Source: Chloroflexota bacterium
Lineage (GTDB): Bacteria; Chloroflexota; Anaerolineae; Anaerolineales; Villigracilaceae
Reading direction: 5' to 3'
NCBI GenBank assembly: GCA_016191985.1
Contig: JACPVB010000008.1
Coordinates: forward strand, 1 to 5,342
Length of the DNA stretch: 5,342 nucleotides
Position 1 is the stretch's first letter; each line of letters begins with the position of its first letter. Shown in pieces: positions 5,281 to 5,342 of the stretch. The position numbers and the translations under genes are program-made. The notes beneath the pieces were generated by a model. It saw only the letters and a list, made by a program, of their open reading frames with translations, was not told the DNA's origin and ran no database searches.

Positions 5281-5342
5281 TTTATTTCACGTTCAACAAA
5301 TGAATACACCCTTTGGTTCTTATTGCGCATGAATTACGCTGA

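Noticed and set aside
5329..5342. Start of a divergent plus-strand gene at ATG 5329
   Set aside because: Only 14 nt are visible, with no ribosome site, so there is nothing to support it.

Overview
The window reads as a chromosomal stretch from an environmental bacterium of moderate GC (about half). Gene families and repeat style (CTTNGCGT-type palindromic intergenic repeats, MOSC, DinB, DUF4287/DUF5655 and YdeI/OmdA proteins packed together) suggest a Chloroflexota/Anaerolineae-like genome. That assignment is inference from gene content, not proven. No RNA gene, CRISPR array, transposase or phage gene was seen.

All eight genes lie on the minus strand, so transcription runs from right to left. 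From the right: a membrane-anchored PAS-GAF-GGDEF diguanylate cyclase (3658-5280); a palindromic repeat (C, 3533-3660) that supplies its stop codon; a YiiM-like MOSC protein (2836-3480) followed 15 nt later by a DUF3592 membrane protein (2395-2820); two abutting palindromic repeats of about 92 bp (A, 2158-2250; B, 2251-2342); then a compact four-gene operon. That operon has a clear sigma70-type promoter at 2131-2159 with a 15-bp palindrome in its spacer. Its genes are DUF4287/DUF5655 (1519-2088), a DinB-like protein (1043-1516), a small membrane protein (657-1040) and a YdeI/OmdA protein (455-679). A hairpin terminator at 429-458 closes it. At the left edge is the 5' part of an HD-domain phosphohydrolase (1-412), cut by the window end.

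The MOSC gene (linked in E. coli to detoxifying N-hydroxylated bases) and the DinB and YdeI/OmdA families often turn up in stress or detoxification settings, but no pathway can be assigned. The most notable features are the operon with its operator-like palindrome and the dense, nested palindromic repeats filling the two larger gaps. Nothing here amounts to a recognisable new defence or mobile system.
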